DNA of 39,708 bases, taken from the NCBI GenBank assembly GCA_028282025.1, contig JANQIT010000259.1, forward strand, positions 1 to 39,708, given 5' to 3'. Shown piece by piece: positions 15,149 through 23,752 of this stretch. The position numbers were made by a program, and so were the translations under genes. The notes under the pieces are model-generated. The model did no database searches and had not been told where the DNA came from. It was given only the letters and a program-made list of their open reading frames with translations. Origin of the DNA: Hwanghaeella sp. (GTDB lineage: Bacteria > Pseudomonadota > Alphaproteobacteria > UBA8366 > Aestuariispiraceae). Numbering within the stretch: position 1 is the first letter of the stretch; each line of letters starts with the position of its first letter.

Positions 15149-17659
15149 ATGGGATCTTTTCAAACACCCGGCGCCTATGTGCGCACCAGCGGCGCGCCGC
15201 TGCGAAGTCCGGCGGGAGTGATCCGGTCGGACATCGCGGCCTTCATCGGCATCGCGCGCCGCGGTCCGCTTGGGCGTCCGGTGCGGATTGAAAACTGGGG
15301 AACTTTCGAAAGCACTTTCGGAGAGGCGACGGCGCAGGGATATCTGGGCGACGCCGTGCGCGGGTTTTTCGAAAACGGCGGCAAGAGCTGTTGGGTCGTG
15401 CGGGTCGCCGATCCCAACTCCTGCCACGCCGCCGGCATCAACATCGTCAATGCCAGGGGCGACCGTGTGGCGCATCTCTCCACCAAGACTCCCGGCACCT
15501 GGGGAAGCCGGATCCGCGTGACCCTGATCCACCGCGGGGCGAACCGCTTCGATCTGGCCGTCCTGCTGAACGACCGGGAGTTCGAGACCTGGCATGACCT
15601 GTCGCTGGAACCGCATGACGACAAGTTCCTTCCTAGGGTTCTGGCGCGCTGGTCGCGCCTGCTGCACGCCAGCGTCTGGTTCAGCACGGCCCAGTACCGG
15701 GCCGCTCTGGCCGACATGCCGCCGCAGGAGAAGGGCGGAAAAGACGGAAATGGCCCAACCTTCCACGACCCGTTGGCCTTGCGGTATGACCAAAAGGACA
15801 CGTTTCCCGCCGGCATCAATGCAAGCCAACCACGGCAGTCGGGCGCTCTGGACAACACGATTACCGACACCCTTCGCGGCGGCACCGACGGGCTGACGCC
15901 GGTCGCCATCGTCTATGCCACCCTGGCGTCGGGTATCGTCTATGGGTCGAAGGAATCCGGCGCCGTCTGGGCGACGTACTATGGAGAACTCGATACGGAG
16001 TTCAGAAAGCGCGCCAAGCCGGAGACCGAGACCGAGACCAACGGTAAAGACGACCAGGACGACAAGAACGCCAAACCGGGCGTCATCCCTGATGCGAGAG
16101 CCGCGACGGCGTCGGACAGTCCGGCGTTGGAGATCAGACGGGCGCGGCTGCGGAACGCAGAGCGCCGAGCCTTGCCGGCCGTCGACAGCGTTACCGTTGA
16201 AACGGAACACGACGCTCCCGGCTTGTTCCGCATGGTTCTGGCCCTTTCCGATGGAACCTTTCATCCCCTTGGAGATACAGGCGGCGCATCCGGCCGGGCA
16301 AGAACGACGGTCTTGCAGGACGCAGTCGCCCAGGCCCCCCTGCTTTCTCTCACAGAGACTTCAGAAGACTTCGTTTGCACCGCCCTGGCCCGAGACAGAT
16401 TCGCTTCCAGATTGGTGACCATTCGTTCGCTGTGGCAGTGGGCGCATCGCGACGCGGATATCATTCGCGGGCGTTATCACCTGAATGGGGGATTGAAAGC
16501 ATCGCATTTCGCACCGACCGGGAGCGGGGCGGAGGAATCGAATGTATCGAAAGAAATCTCGGCTCTGGAGGCGCTGGAAGATATCTGGGAGATATCGATG
16601 GTCGCCGCGCCCGATCTGATGCCGAAACCCGCCGGCCAACCGAAGCTTCCGGCGGCGCATTGCAGCGACCTGTCACCCCGGCAACATGTGGAAGACGAGC
16701 CTGATGGCGGTTCACCCCCCGCCTTTCCCGTTGAAGAGGTTCTCAGGGCGCAGCAGGCTCTTCTGGCCCATTGCCGCCGAAACCACTTCAGATTCGCCAT
16801 CCTCGATTGTCCCCCGCCGGACAGAGCGGAATTCTTGGCGTGGAACTCGACAGCCACGCGAATTGCATCGGCCGAGCAAGAAAGGGGCAGCATAGCCGGG
16901 TCGCCGACACCGCTTGCGGATATCGCGCATATTCTGGATTGGCGCAGCCGGTTTACGGGCCCAGCCGCGGCCTTCGGCGCTCTATACTATCCCTGGATAT
17001 ACCGAACCGCCACCGATACCGCCGAACGCGCCGTGCCCCCGTGCGGGCACATCGCCGGCGTCTTCGCCCGCACGGCGCGAACCCCCGGCGTGCATAAAGC
17101 GCCCGCGAATGAAATCATCGAGGGCATTCGGGTCCCCACCCGGACCGTCAGCGAGCGGCTGCAGGGGATACTCAATCAACAGCATGTAAACGTGCTGACC
17201 GCGCGTGCCGGGCGCTTCACACGCATCATGGGAGCGCGGACCCTGATCGACGACCGCAACCCGGAGAACAGCGCAGCCGCAATCGCCGAAGCAAGGCGCT
17301 GGCGCTTCATCAGTGTCCGCCGCCTGGTATCAATGGTGGAGAAGAGTATTCTCGCACAAACGGACTGGACCGTCTTCGAACCGAACAGCCCCCGCCTGTG
17401 GCGTGACGTGGAGCGCAGCGCCCGCACCGTCCTGGACGGCATGTGGCGTCGCAATATGCTGGATGGCGATACGGCCAACGACGCCTATTTCGCGCGTTGC
17501 GATGCATCGACCAACCCGCCGGACGCCGTCGGACAGGGCAAGGTGGTTTGCGAGATCGGTCTGCAGCCGCCCTGGCCCGCCGAATTCGTCACGATCCGTC
17601 TCGTCCAATCGGCCCCGGACCAGACCATACAAGCATCCGGATTGGGGGACGCACTATGA
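15149..17659 (+). CDS. Contractile sheath protein 2, enlarged (Afp3/Afp4-type)
   Basis: An 836-residue sheath protein, about 277 residues longer than sheath 1. Sheath hallmarks are at both ends: FQTPGAYVRTSGAPLRSPAG, IAAFIGIARRGPLGRPV and VRGFFENGGKSCWVVRVAD at the N-terminus; VPPCGHIAGVFARTARTPGV, HKAPANEIIEG, RRWRFISVRRLVSMVEKSIL and DWTVFEPNSPRLWRDV at the C-terminus. Between them (about residues 120-590) is a large insertion with an acidic, Lys-rich, probably disordered patch (ETETETNGKDDQDDKNAKPG near residue 295) and further folded segments. Such insertions project from the sheath surface in Afp-type particles. ATG 15149 is preferred to GTG 15131 because the conserved N-terminus begins right after it. 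Its stop overlaps tube 2. Confidence 0.92.
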   Translation: MGSFQTPGAYVRTSGAPLRSPAGVIRSDIAAFIGIARRGPLGRPVRIENWGTFESTFGEATAQGYLGDAVRGFFENGGKSCWVVRVADPNSCHAAGINIVNARGDRVAHLSTKTPGTWGSRIRVTLIHRGANRFDLAVLLNDREFETWHDLSLEPHDDKFLPRVLARWSRLLHASVWFSTAQYRAALADMPPQEKGGKDGNGPTFHDPLALRYDQKDTFPAGINASQPRQSGALDNTITDTLRGGTDGLTPVAIVYATLASGIVYGSKESGAVWATYYGELDTEFRKRAKPETETETNGKDDQDDKNAKPGVIPDARAATASDSPALEIRRARLRNAERRALPAVDSVTVETEHDAPGLFRMVLALSDGTFHPLGDTGGASGRARTTVLQDAVAQAPLLSLTETSEDFVCTALARDRFASRLVTIRSLWQWAHRDADIIRGRYHLNGGLKASHFAPTGSGAEESNVSKEISALEALEDIWEISMVAAPDLMPKPAGQPKLPAAHCSDLSPRQHVEDEPDGGSPPAFPVEEVLRAQQALLAHCRRNHFRFAILDCPPPDRAEFLAWNSTATRIASAEQERGSIAGSPTPLADIAHILDWRSRFTGPAAAFGALYYPWIYRTATDTAERAVPPCGHIAGVFARTARTPGVHKAPANEIIEGIRVPTRTVSERLQGILNQQHVNVLTARAGRFTRIMGARTLIDDRNPENSAAAIAEARRWRFISVRRLVSMVEKSILAQTDWTVFEPNSPRLWRDVERSARTVLDGMWRRNMLDGDTANDAYFARCDASTNPPDAVGQGKVVCEIGLQPPWPAEFVTIRLVQSAPDQTIQASGLGDAL

Positions 17660-18090
17660 GCGGACATCCCACGGATCCCTACATCGCATTCCGGTTCGAG
17701 GTTTCGATCGACGGCATTGTGGCCGGCGGCTTCGAGGAAGTCGGCGGCATCGAACTGACCACAACCGTCATGCAGTATGCGGAAGGGGGCAGGAACGGCT
17801 TTATCCACAACCTGCCCGGCCCGATTACGCAGTCCAACATCACGCTGAAACGCGGCGTCGTGGACCGCAGCTTATGGAATTGGTACGCGGCGCTGCTGCA
17901 AGGCGATGTTCAGCATAAAAGCGGCACGGTCACGGTGTTCGATCCGACGGCGGAAACCGTTCAGATGCGGATCGACTTCTTAAATGCAATTCCCGCGAAA
18001 TGGACCGGGCCGGGACTAAGCGCCAGCCAGTCGCAGATCGCCGTAGAGACCCTTGAACTCGCCCACCAGGGCCTGAACTGGCAGTCGTAG
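17656..18090 (+). CDS. Inner tube protein 2 (T4 gp19-like, Afp5-type)
   Basis: A 144-residue paralogue of tube protein 1: DPYIAFRFEVSIDGIVAGGF, EEVGGIELTTTVMQYAEGG, LPGPITQSNITLKRGVVDRS, LWNW, and a final AVETLELAHQGLNW. Its ATG overlaps the sheath-2 stop (ATGA); a longer frame upstream is only a shadow of the sheath gene. In Afp/PVC the second tube protein forms the baseplate-proximal ring that adapts the tube to the spike hub, which is the likely role here given its position next to DUF5908 and the LysM hub gene. Confidence 0.93.
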   Translation: MSGHPTDPYIAFRFEVSIDGIVAGGFEEVGGIELTTTVMQYAEGGRNGFIHNLPGPITQSNITLKRGVVDRSLWNWYAALLQGDVQHKSGTVTVFDPTAETVQMRIDFLNAIPAKWTGPGLSASQSQIAVETLELAHQGLNWQS

Positions 18091-18103
18091 AGGAGCGCAA
18101 CCG

Positions 18104-18301
18104 ATGGGCATTCATATCGGAAAACTCACGACCAACATCCGCGTATCGACAGATGACCTTCATCTGACCCGCGAGCAAATGGACAACCTCGTCGCGGAAG
18201 TCGTCGAGCGACTGGAGAGAAACGCCCGAGAGGCGGAGATGATGCAAACCGGCATGGGCGTCCCGGTCGACGCGGTTCCGCAACCCCGGTTTCGGAGGTA
18301 A
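18104..18301 (+). CDS. DUF5908 small protein (Afp6-like)
   Basis: A 65-residue basic and helical protein (IHIGKLTTNIRVSTDD, then DNLVAEVVERLERNAREAEM). A small DUF5908 protein sits between the second tube gene and the LysM hub gene in many injection-system clusters (Afp6 position), which is exactly this location. Its molecular role is not established. The start has GAGGAG ten bases upstream. The stop is 6 bp before the GTG of the next gene. Confidence 0.75.
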   Translation: MGIHIGKLTTNIRVSTDDLHLTREQMDNLVAEVVERLERNAREAEMMQTGMGVPVDAVPQPRFRR

Positions 18302-18307
18302 CCCGCC

Positions 18308-19012
18308 GTGACATCGACCAGCACCGCCACGAACAATGCGATGATCGAACTCCTCGATCCGGATCCCATTTTCGACGCCCTGGGCATATCGAACCCCTTC
18401 ACCGTGCAGTTCAACCCGACGCAATATGCGATATCGCGGGCGGTCACCTACGACTCGACGAATTCGCCCGGCAAGGATCAACCCTCTGTAAAATTCACCT
18501 CCGGCGGCCCGGAAACGCTGACGGTGGAATTGCTTTTCGACGCAACGCAGGGCGGCATGTCCGGCGGCACCGCCGGCGTCACCCGCGACGTGCAGGCGAT
18601 GTATCTGCTAACCAGCGTCAACCCCACCACTCATGCGCCGCCCCGGGTCCGGTTTCTGTGGGGCGCGATGGACTTCGTCGCGGTGGTGACGAGCTTGTCG
18701 CTGACCTACACACTGTTCGATCCCGACGGCGTTCCGCTTCGGGCGACAGCGTCGGTAACCTTCCAGACCTTCGACCAGTCGGAACTGTCGTCGCAAGAGA
18801 AGAACCGTCAATCGCCCGACCGCTACCGCGCCTATACGGTGCATGCCGGCGAGACGCTGCCGGCCATCGCAGCCCGCGAATACGAAAACCCGGCGCTGTG
18901 GACCGTGATCGCCGACGCCAACATCGATGTCATCGACGACCCGCGCCGCCTTGCACCCGGTACGGTTTTGACGATTCCCAAACTGAATTCGTTCGGAGAG
19001 GCCGTCGTCTAA
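18308..19012 (+). CDS. LysM-domain baseplate hub protein (Afp7/gp53-like)
   Basis: A 234-residue protein. The N-terminal ~170 residues are the conserved part (FTVQFNPTQYAISRAVTYDS, ETLTVELLFDATQ, then PPRVRFLWGAMDFVAVVTSL and FQTF). The C-terminal ~55 residues are a LysM domain (YRAYTVHAGETLPAIAAREY, then NPALWTVIADANIDVID and LAPGTVLTIP). In T4-like and Afp-like machines this protein joins the tube hub to the wedges; the LysM serves protein contacts more than glycan binding. GTG start, with GGAGG 13 to 9 bases upstream. The TAA overlaps the next ATG. Confidence 0.9.
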   Translation: MTSTSTATNNAMIELLDPDPIFDALGISNPFTVQFNPTQYAISRAVTYDSTNSPGKDQPSVKFTSGGPETLTVELLFDATQGGMSGGTAGVTRDVQAMYLLTSVNPTTHAPPRVRFLWGAMDFVAVVTSLSLTYTLFDPDGVPLRATASVTFQTFDQSELSSQEKNRQSPDRYRAYTVHAGETLPAIAAREYENPALWTVIADANIDVIDDPRRLAPGTVLTIPKLNSFGEAVV

Positions 19013-20106
19013 TGCCCGAGGAAGCCGTCAGGAACATCGGTATCTTTCGCCCGGAACGCGACGTCCGGATCGACGGCAAATCGCTGCCGGAGAAAGTACT
19101 GGACGATGTTGTCGAGGTCGTCTTCTCCGACGCCATTGACGATATCGACGGCGCGCTGATCAAGGTTCGGAATTCGTGGGACGCCAAGACCAGCTCATTC
19201 CCCTATTCAGGCATAGACACCTTCGCACCGGGCAAGGATTTGGAATTGAGTATGGGCTATCGCGGCGGCGACAAGATGCAGCACATGTTCAAGGGACGGA
19301 TCAGTGCGATCAGCCCGCACTATCCCAGCAACGGCTCCGCAATCATGACGATCCAGGCCCGAAGCCTGCAGGCGGACCTGCTGACCCAGCAGGTAACGCA
19401 GGTCTATCAGAACATGACGGACAGCAAGATCGCAAAAACCATCGGCGGGCGTATGGGAGTCACGATCAAGACCGACAGCGGCGCCGAAGCGTCGGAGGTC
19501 CAGCACGAGTTCGTTACGCAGATCAATACCTATGATTTGGTTTTCCTGACGCAACGGGCACGCCGTCTTGGCTACGAGTTGATGCTGGATAAGCGCAACG
19601 ACGGTTTCGACCTGTATTTCGGTCCCTCCGCAGCGCTCCGTAGCGAACCGGCCGTGTTAAAATACGGTGAGAACCTAGTCGAGTTCACAGCGGCCATGGA
19701 CACCACGGACCAGGTCGACGAAGTGACCGTGACTTCCTGGGACACGCTGAACAAGGAACTGATATCCGGTACATCCGCCAGGGCGGATTTTCCCGCGCTG
19801 AACAAATTGGACGGCCCCATCGGCAAGGCCGTGAAGAACCGGAAGGAGATTATCGCCAACCTGCCCGCCCATGACGCCGCGACCGCAAAGGCGCTGGCCA
19901 GCGGCGCGATGGAACGCATCATGAAATCGATGGTTACGGGCAGCGGCGTCACGGTCGGCACACCGACGATCCGATGCGGCCGGATCGTCTCGCTGGACGG
20001 GCTCGATAAACGTTTCAACGGCCAATACATGATCACGGGCACGAAGCACAGTTTCAGCGCCAAGGGCTACCGAACCCTGTTCACCTGCCGACGCGAGGAG
20101 ATCTAG
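19012..20106 (+). CDS. Spike hub protein, phage late control gpD / VgrG N-terminal type (Afp8 first half)
   Basis: A 364-residue gp27-like protein of the phage-late-control-D family. It reads LPEKVLDDVVEVVFSDAIDD, LELSMGYRGGDKMQHMFKGR, then YDLVFLTQRARRLGYELMLD, and ends in GTPTIRCGRIVSLDGLDKRF and YMITGTKHSFSAKGYRT, all typical of the two barrel domains and the helical region that trimerise to form the hub under the spike. In Afp and in T6SS VgrG this part is fused to the gp5-like spike; here the two are separate genes 3 bp apart. Start is the ATG overlapping the LysM-gene stop. Confidence 0.9.
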   Translation: MPEEAVRNIGIFRPERDVRIDGKSLPEKVLDDVVEVVFSDAIDDIDGALIKVRNSWDAKTSSFPYSGIDTFAPGKDLELSMGYRGGDKMQHMFKGRISAISPHYPSNGSAIMTIQARSLQADLLTQQVTQVYQNMTDSKIAKTIGGRMGVTIKTDSGAEASEVQHEFVTQINTYDLVFLTQRARRLGYELMLDKRNDGFDLYFGPSAALRSEPAVLKYGENLVEFTAAMDTTDQVDEVTVTSWDTLNKELISGTSARADFPALNKLDGPIGKAVKNRKEIIANLPAHDAATAKALASGAMERIMKSMVTGSGVTVGTPTIRCGRIVSLDGLDKRFNGQYMITGTKHSFSAKGYRTLFTCRREEI

Positions 20107-20109
20107 GCC

Positions 20110-20862
20110 ATGCAACCGGTTGCAACGGTAAACGGGATTGTCGTCGGTATCGTCTCCAGTCTTGAGGACCCGGAAAACCTGGCCCGGGCACAGGTTACTT
20201 TCAGCTTCATCGGAGAGCAGGTCAGCCGCTGGGCGAAGCTGGTCTCGCTGAACGCCGGAAACGACCGCGGCGCCCTGTTCCGCCCTGAAGTCGATGACGA
20301 GGTTCTGGTCGGCTTCGAACTGGGAGACCCGGACCGGCCCTACATATTGGGCGCGCTGTGGAATTCAAAAGATCCGCCGCCCGCCATGGGCGATCCGCCG
20401 GAACAGAACAACTGGCGTGTCATCAAATCCCGCAGCGGCCACATCTTGAAATTCAACGACGAGCAGGACGCCGAAACCATCGAGCTGCGGGACAAGGATG
20501 ACAAGCGCACGCTGATCATCGACACGCCGAATGAAAAGATCGAGATTCTCTGCGACGGCGACAGCGGCGCGATAACGGTCAAGACGCCCAACGGCGTCGT
20601 CGAAGTCGAGGCCAAGAGCAAGATCAGCCTGACCTGCACATCCGGCGACATCGCAGTGAAAGCCGATGGCGGCGGAAAGATCGATATTCAATCCACATCC
20701 AGCGACATCAACGTCTCCGCCGCCTCGGGCTCGGTCAAGGTCAACGCGGCCAAGGTCGAAGTCAGCGCGGGTTCATCGATGAAGCTGAGCGCCGGCACGA
20801 GCTTCGATATCGAGAGCGGAGGCGTCCTCAACCTGAAGGGCGGCATGATCAACATCAACTGA
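20110..20862 (+). CDS. Spike protein, baseplate assembly gpV / VgrG C-terminal type (Afp8 second half)
   Basis: A 250-residue protein. An N-terminal OB-fold (about residues 10-95; GIVVGIVSSLEDPENLARAQ, EVDDEVLVGFELGDPDRPYI, LGALWN) is followed by a repetitive beta segment (about 105-250) with alternating polar/hydrophobic residues (IEILCDGDSGAITVKTPNGV and ISLTCTSGDIAVKADGGGKI) that predicts a trimeric beta-helix needle, ending in LNLKGGMININ. It forms the puncturing spike on the hub and carries the PAAR tip encoded next. GAGGAG precedes the ATG. No lysozyme or other enzymatic domain is present. Confidence 0.92.
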   Translation: MQPVATVNGIVVGIVSSLEDPENLARAQVTFSFIGEQVSRWAKLVSLNAGNDRGALFRPEVDDEVLVGFELGDPDRPYILGALWNSKDPPPAMGDPPEQNNWRVIKSRSGHILKFNDEQDAETIELRDKDDKRTLIIDTPNEKIEILCDGDSGAITVKTPNGVVEVEAKSKISLTCTSGDIAVKADGGGKIDIQSTSSDINVSAASGSVKVNAAKVEVSAGSSMKLSAGTSFDIESGGVLNLKGGMININ

Positions 20863-20892
20863 CGGGCGGCGATTGAAAGGAGTATCGGGTAA

Positions 20893-21288
20893 ATGGGCAT
20901 GCCAGCGGCAAAACAAGGCGACCTGATCGTTGCAGTGGACACGCATATAACGATGGTGCCGGCATTTCCCTCTCCGGTACCGACGCCGTTGCCCTATCCG
21001 TTCAACGGCATCCTGGACAATCAATTGAGCGCCGACGTCAAGATCGAAGGCCGTCAGGCCGCGACGGTCGGAACGACCGGCACAAATACGCCGCCGCATA
21101 TCCCGACGGGCATTTCGTTCCAGGTTCCGCCATCCAACCAGGGCCGGATTATCGCCGGCAGCGCCACGGTCATGGTCAACGGAAAACCCGCGGCGCGCGC
21201 GGGCGATACGGCGTTGACCTGTAATGACCCAACGGACCTTCCGGTCGGCCGCGTCGTCGCCCTTGGCACTGTATTGATCGGGGGATGA
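20893..21288 (+). CDS. PAAR-like spike tip protein (Afp10-like position)
   Basis: A 131-residue stand-alone PAAR-type protein. It has GMPAAKQGDLIVAVDTHITM at the N-terminus, a Pro-rich loop, RIIAGSATVMVNGKPAARAG followed by DTALTCND, and a closing GRVVALGTVLIGG, the repeat pattern that builds the small cone sharpening the spike. The His/Cys residues needed for a zinc site are present (H near residue 18 and in PPHIPTG, C in LTCND), but their geometry cannot be judged here. AAGGAG lies upstream of ATG. No toxin extension is fused to it. Confidence 0.88.
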   Translation: MGMPAAKQGDLIVAVDTHITMVPAFPSPVPTPLPYPFNGILDNQLSADVKIEGRQAATVGTTGTNTPPHIPTGISFQVPPSNQGRIIAGSATVMVNGKPAARAGDTALTCNDPTDLPVGRVVALGTVLIGG

Positions 21289-21289
21289 C

Positions 21290-21691
21290 ATGACGCGCGA
21301 TTTCCTGGGCAGAGGCATAGCGTTTCCGGTCAGGCCCGCCGTGCATGGCGGTCTGGTGATGGCCGAGGACGAGGCAAAGGTCAGGCAGGCAATTCTTTTG
21401 ATTCTGTCCACAGCCCCTGGTGAGCGGGTGATGCGCCCCGATTTCGGATGTGGGATCCACGATCTGGTTTTCTCGCCCAATACCTCGGCGGTGCGAAATC
21501 TGATCGACGTGAAGGTTCGGGAGGCGCTGATCCGCTGGGAACGCCGTATCGACGTGATCGATGTCGGCGTCTCCTCTTCTCCGGAACGGCGAAACCAACT
21601 GCTGATCGATATCAAATACAGAATCCGGGTGAACAACGCCGTTCAGAACCTTGTCTACCCCTTCTTCCTCCATGAACAGCAGGGGCGCTGA
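21290..21691 (+). CDS. Baseplate wedge protein gp25/GPW (Afp9-like)
   Basis: A 133-residue gp25-family protein. It shows GIAFPVRPAVHGGLVMAEDE, AKVRQAILLILSTAPGERVM, then RPDFGCGIHDLVFSPNT and AVRNLIDVKVREALIRWERR. The TAPGER-M-PDFG-G signature is diagnostic. gp25 forms part of the wedge core and seeds sheath assembly. The start is one base after the PAAR stop. A longer reading of the next gene would overlap this one by a few codons. Confidence 0.94.
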   Translation: MTRDFLGRGIAFPVRPAVHGGLVMAEDEAKVRQAILLILSTAPGERVMRPDFGCGIHDLVFSPNTSAVRNLIDVKVREALIRWERRIDVIDVGVSSSPERRNQLLIDIKYRIRVNNAVQNLVYPFFLHEQQGR

Positions 21692-21698
21692 AACCGAA

Positions 21699-23750
21699 AT
21701 GGCTGAACGTCCCGCAATTCTGGATAACCGCACCTTCGACGCGCTTGTCGAAGAGGCGAAGCGCCGCATCCCACGATACACGCAGGAAAGCTGGACCGAT
21801 TACAACGAAAGCGACCCCGGTGTCGCACTGATCGAACTGTTCGCCTGGCTGACTGAAACCATGCTTTGGGAAGTGAATAACATTCCCGAGCGAGGGTACG
21901 AATCCCTTCTTCAGCTTCTGGATATCCGCCGGCAACCCGCCATCCCGGCCGAAGCGGTGGTTACCTTTGAAGTGAATGAAAATGTGCCGGCAAAGCCACG
22001 GACAATTCCACGCGGCACGCAGATGACGGCCGACACCGACAACGGGACCCTGATCTTCGAAACCGGCGAACCGCTGGACCCGGTTCGATATCCGGTAACG
22101 GATGTACGGGTCTTCAACGCGCGTACCGGCCAACTGTCGCGCGTCCAGAATACGGTCGGATCTTCCCCGTATGCACCGTTCGGAGACCGGGGAACGGCCG
22201 GGAGCATTCTGTATATCGGGTTCGGCCTGTTCCCGCTGGATCCGGAACAGAGCGACGCAGCGCCGGCGGCGGGCCTGTCCGCAAAGGCCGCCTCCCCCTT
22301 TCCACAACGGTTCACGGTCTGGGTTGCCGACGCCGGCGGCATCGGACAGCGGCGCGTCTCGCCCGTCCAGGCCGGCGGCATGGACCGCCCGGCCCCCGTG
22401 GTTCTTGCCTGGGACTACAAGATGTCCGGGACGAACGGCGCGTGGGCGCCGTTACGGCTGTATCAGGACAGCAGCCGAACCTTTACTCGGGAAGGGTTTG
22501 TGACCCTTGAGGGGCCGCAGGTCATTACGCCGAGCATCCTTGCCGATCACGACCAGCATCGGCGCTATTGGCTGCGCTGCAGAATTGCCTCGCAAGGCGG
22601 ATATCCCGATGCGGAGGTCCCGGAAATCGACGCCTTGACGGTCAACTCGACGCCGGCGGCCCAGTCGGCCACCGTGCATGGCGAACTTCTTGCGACCAGC
22701 GACGCAACACCGGGGTTGGAATTCACACTGAACCGCGGGCCTGTTCAACCGGATACGCTGGCCGTCGAATGCATTAAGCCGAACGGCGCGCGCACCGCGT
22801 GGCGGCAGATCGACACGCTGGCCGCCGCCGGGCCGGAGGATGAGGTCTATATGCTGGACCCGGCGACCGGACAGGGGAAATTCGGCGATGACGTGCGCGG
22901 GCGCATTCCGGAACGCGGCGTCCAGATCGTCGCCCGTCAGTACCGCTACGGCGGTGGAAGGGCCGGGAATGTGCGCCCGGGCGCCATCGCCGGGCTGCCG
23001 CAAAGCCTTCCCGGCATCAAGGGCGTGACCAATTATCGCCGGGCCTTGGGCGGTGCGGACGTTCAATCGAAGGAAGACATGAAGCGCCGGGCGCCGATAG
23101 CGCTGCGCAGCCAGAACCGCGCCGTCACCGCGACCGACTTCACAGACCAGGCCGTCGCAGCAGGCGGCGTGCATGCCGCAACGGCGATCCAGCTCTACAA
23201 TCCGGGTTTCCCCAACGCAGTCGCACCAGGGGCGCTGACGGTCTTCATCGTTCCGGAACGCCACTACGGGTCCCCTGAAGAACCGGTTCCCGCGCCCATC
23301 CCATCGCCGGCCCTGCTGGCCCATGTCTCTGCGGCGCTGGACAAGCGGCGAACCCTGACGTCCGAGGTTTTCGTCGCAGCGCCCGCCTATCGGACCGTCC
23401 GCGTCAGCGCCAATGTCACCGCATCCTCGGAACACGGCACGGGAGAGGTCGAACGGGCCTGTGTGGCGGCATTGAACCGCTTCCTGATACCGCCCTTGCA
23501 GACCCCGTCCAGACCGCCAGTGTTCGGACAGGATCTTTATCCAAGCCGGTTGGAAAGCGTGCTGGAACAGGTGGACGGCGTCGCCATCGCACATCTGGTC
23601 GGGGTGGAGATTGACGGGGTCGAACATGCCGACCTGACCAAGACCATCAAGATCGATGATCATAGCCTTCTGTGGGGCTGCGCCGATCACAGGATACAGG
23701 TGGATCTGGAACCGGATCGTGGCGGATCGCCTGGATGGGGCGAGTACTGA
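21699..23750 (+). CDS. Baseplate J-like wedge protein (Afp11-type)
   Basis: A 683-residue baseplate-J family protein. The N-terminus (MAERPAILDNRTFDALVEEA, then YTQESWTDYNESDPGVALIE, LFAWLTETMLWEVNNIPER) and the mid-to-C-terminal region (GGGRAGNVRPGAIAGLPQSL, then RRAPIALRSQNRAVTATDFT and GALTVFIVPE) match gpJ/gp6 wedges that dimerise and ring the hub. Conserved LYPSRLESVLEQVDGVAIAH is near the C-terminus. Start chosen at ATG 21699, seven bases after the gp25 stop; ATG 21672, overlapping gp25, is an alternative. It controls the baseplate opening that triggers sheath contraction. Confidence 0.92.
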   Translation: MAERPAILDNRTFDALVEEAKRRIPRYTQESWTDYNESDPGVALIELFAWLTETMLWEVNNIPERGYESLLQLLDIRRQPAIPAEAVVTFEVNENVPAKPRTIPRGTQMTADTDNGTLIFETGEPLDPVRYPVTDVRVFNARTGQLSRVQNTVGSSPYAPFGDRGTAGSILYIGFGLFPLDPEQSDAAPAAGLSAKAASPFPQRFTVWVADAGGIGQRRVSPVQAGGMDRPAPVVLAWDYKMSGTNGAWAPLRLYQDSSRTFTREGFVTLEGPQVITPSILADHDQHRRYWLRCRIASQGGYPDAEVPEIDALTVNSTPAAQSATVHGELLATSDATPGLEFTLNRGPVQPDTLAVECIKPNGARTAWRQIDTLAAAGPEDEVYMLDPATGQGKFGDDVRGRIPERGVQIVARQYRYGGGRAGNVRPGAIAGLPQSLPGIKGVTNYRRALGGADVQSKEDMKRRAPIALRSQNRAVTATDFTDQAVAAGGVHAATAIQLYNPGFPNAVAPGALTVFIVPERHYGSPEEPVPAPIPSPALLAHVSAALDKRRTLTSEVFVAAPAYRTVRVSANVTASSEHGTGEVERACVAALNRFLIPPLQTPSRPPVFGQDLYPSRLESVLEQVDGVAIAHLVGVEIDGVEHADLTKTIKIDDHSLLWGCADHRIQVDLEPDRGGSPGWGEY

Positions 23751-23752
23751 CC

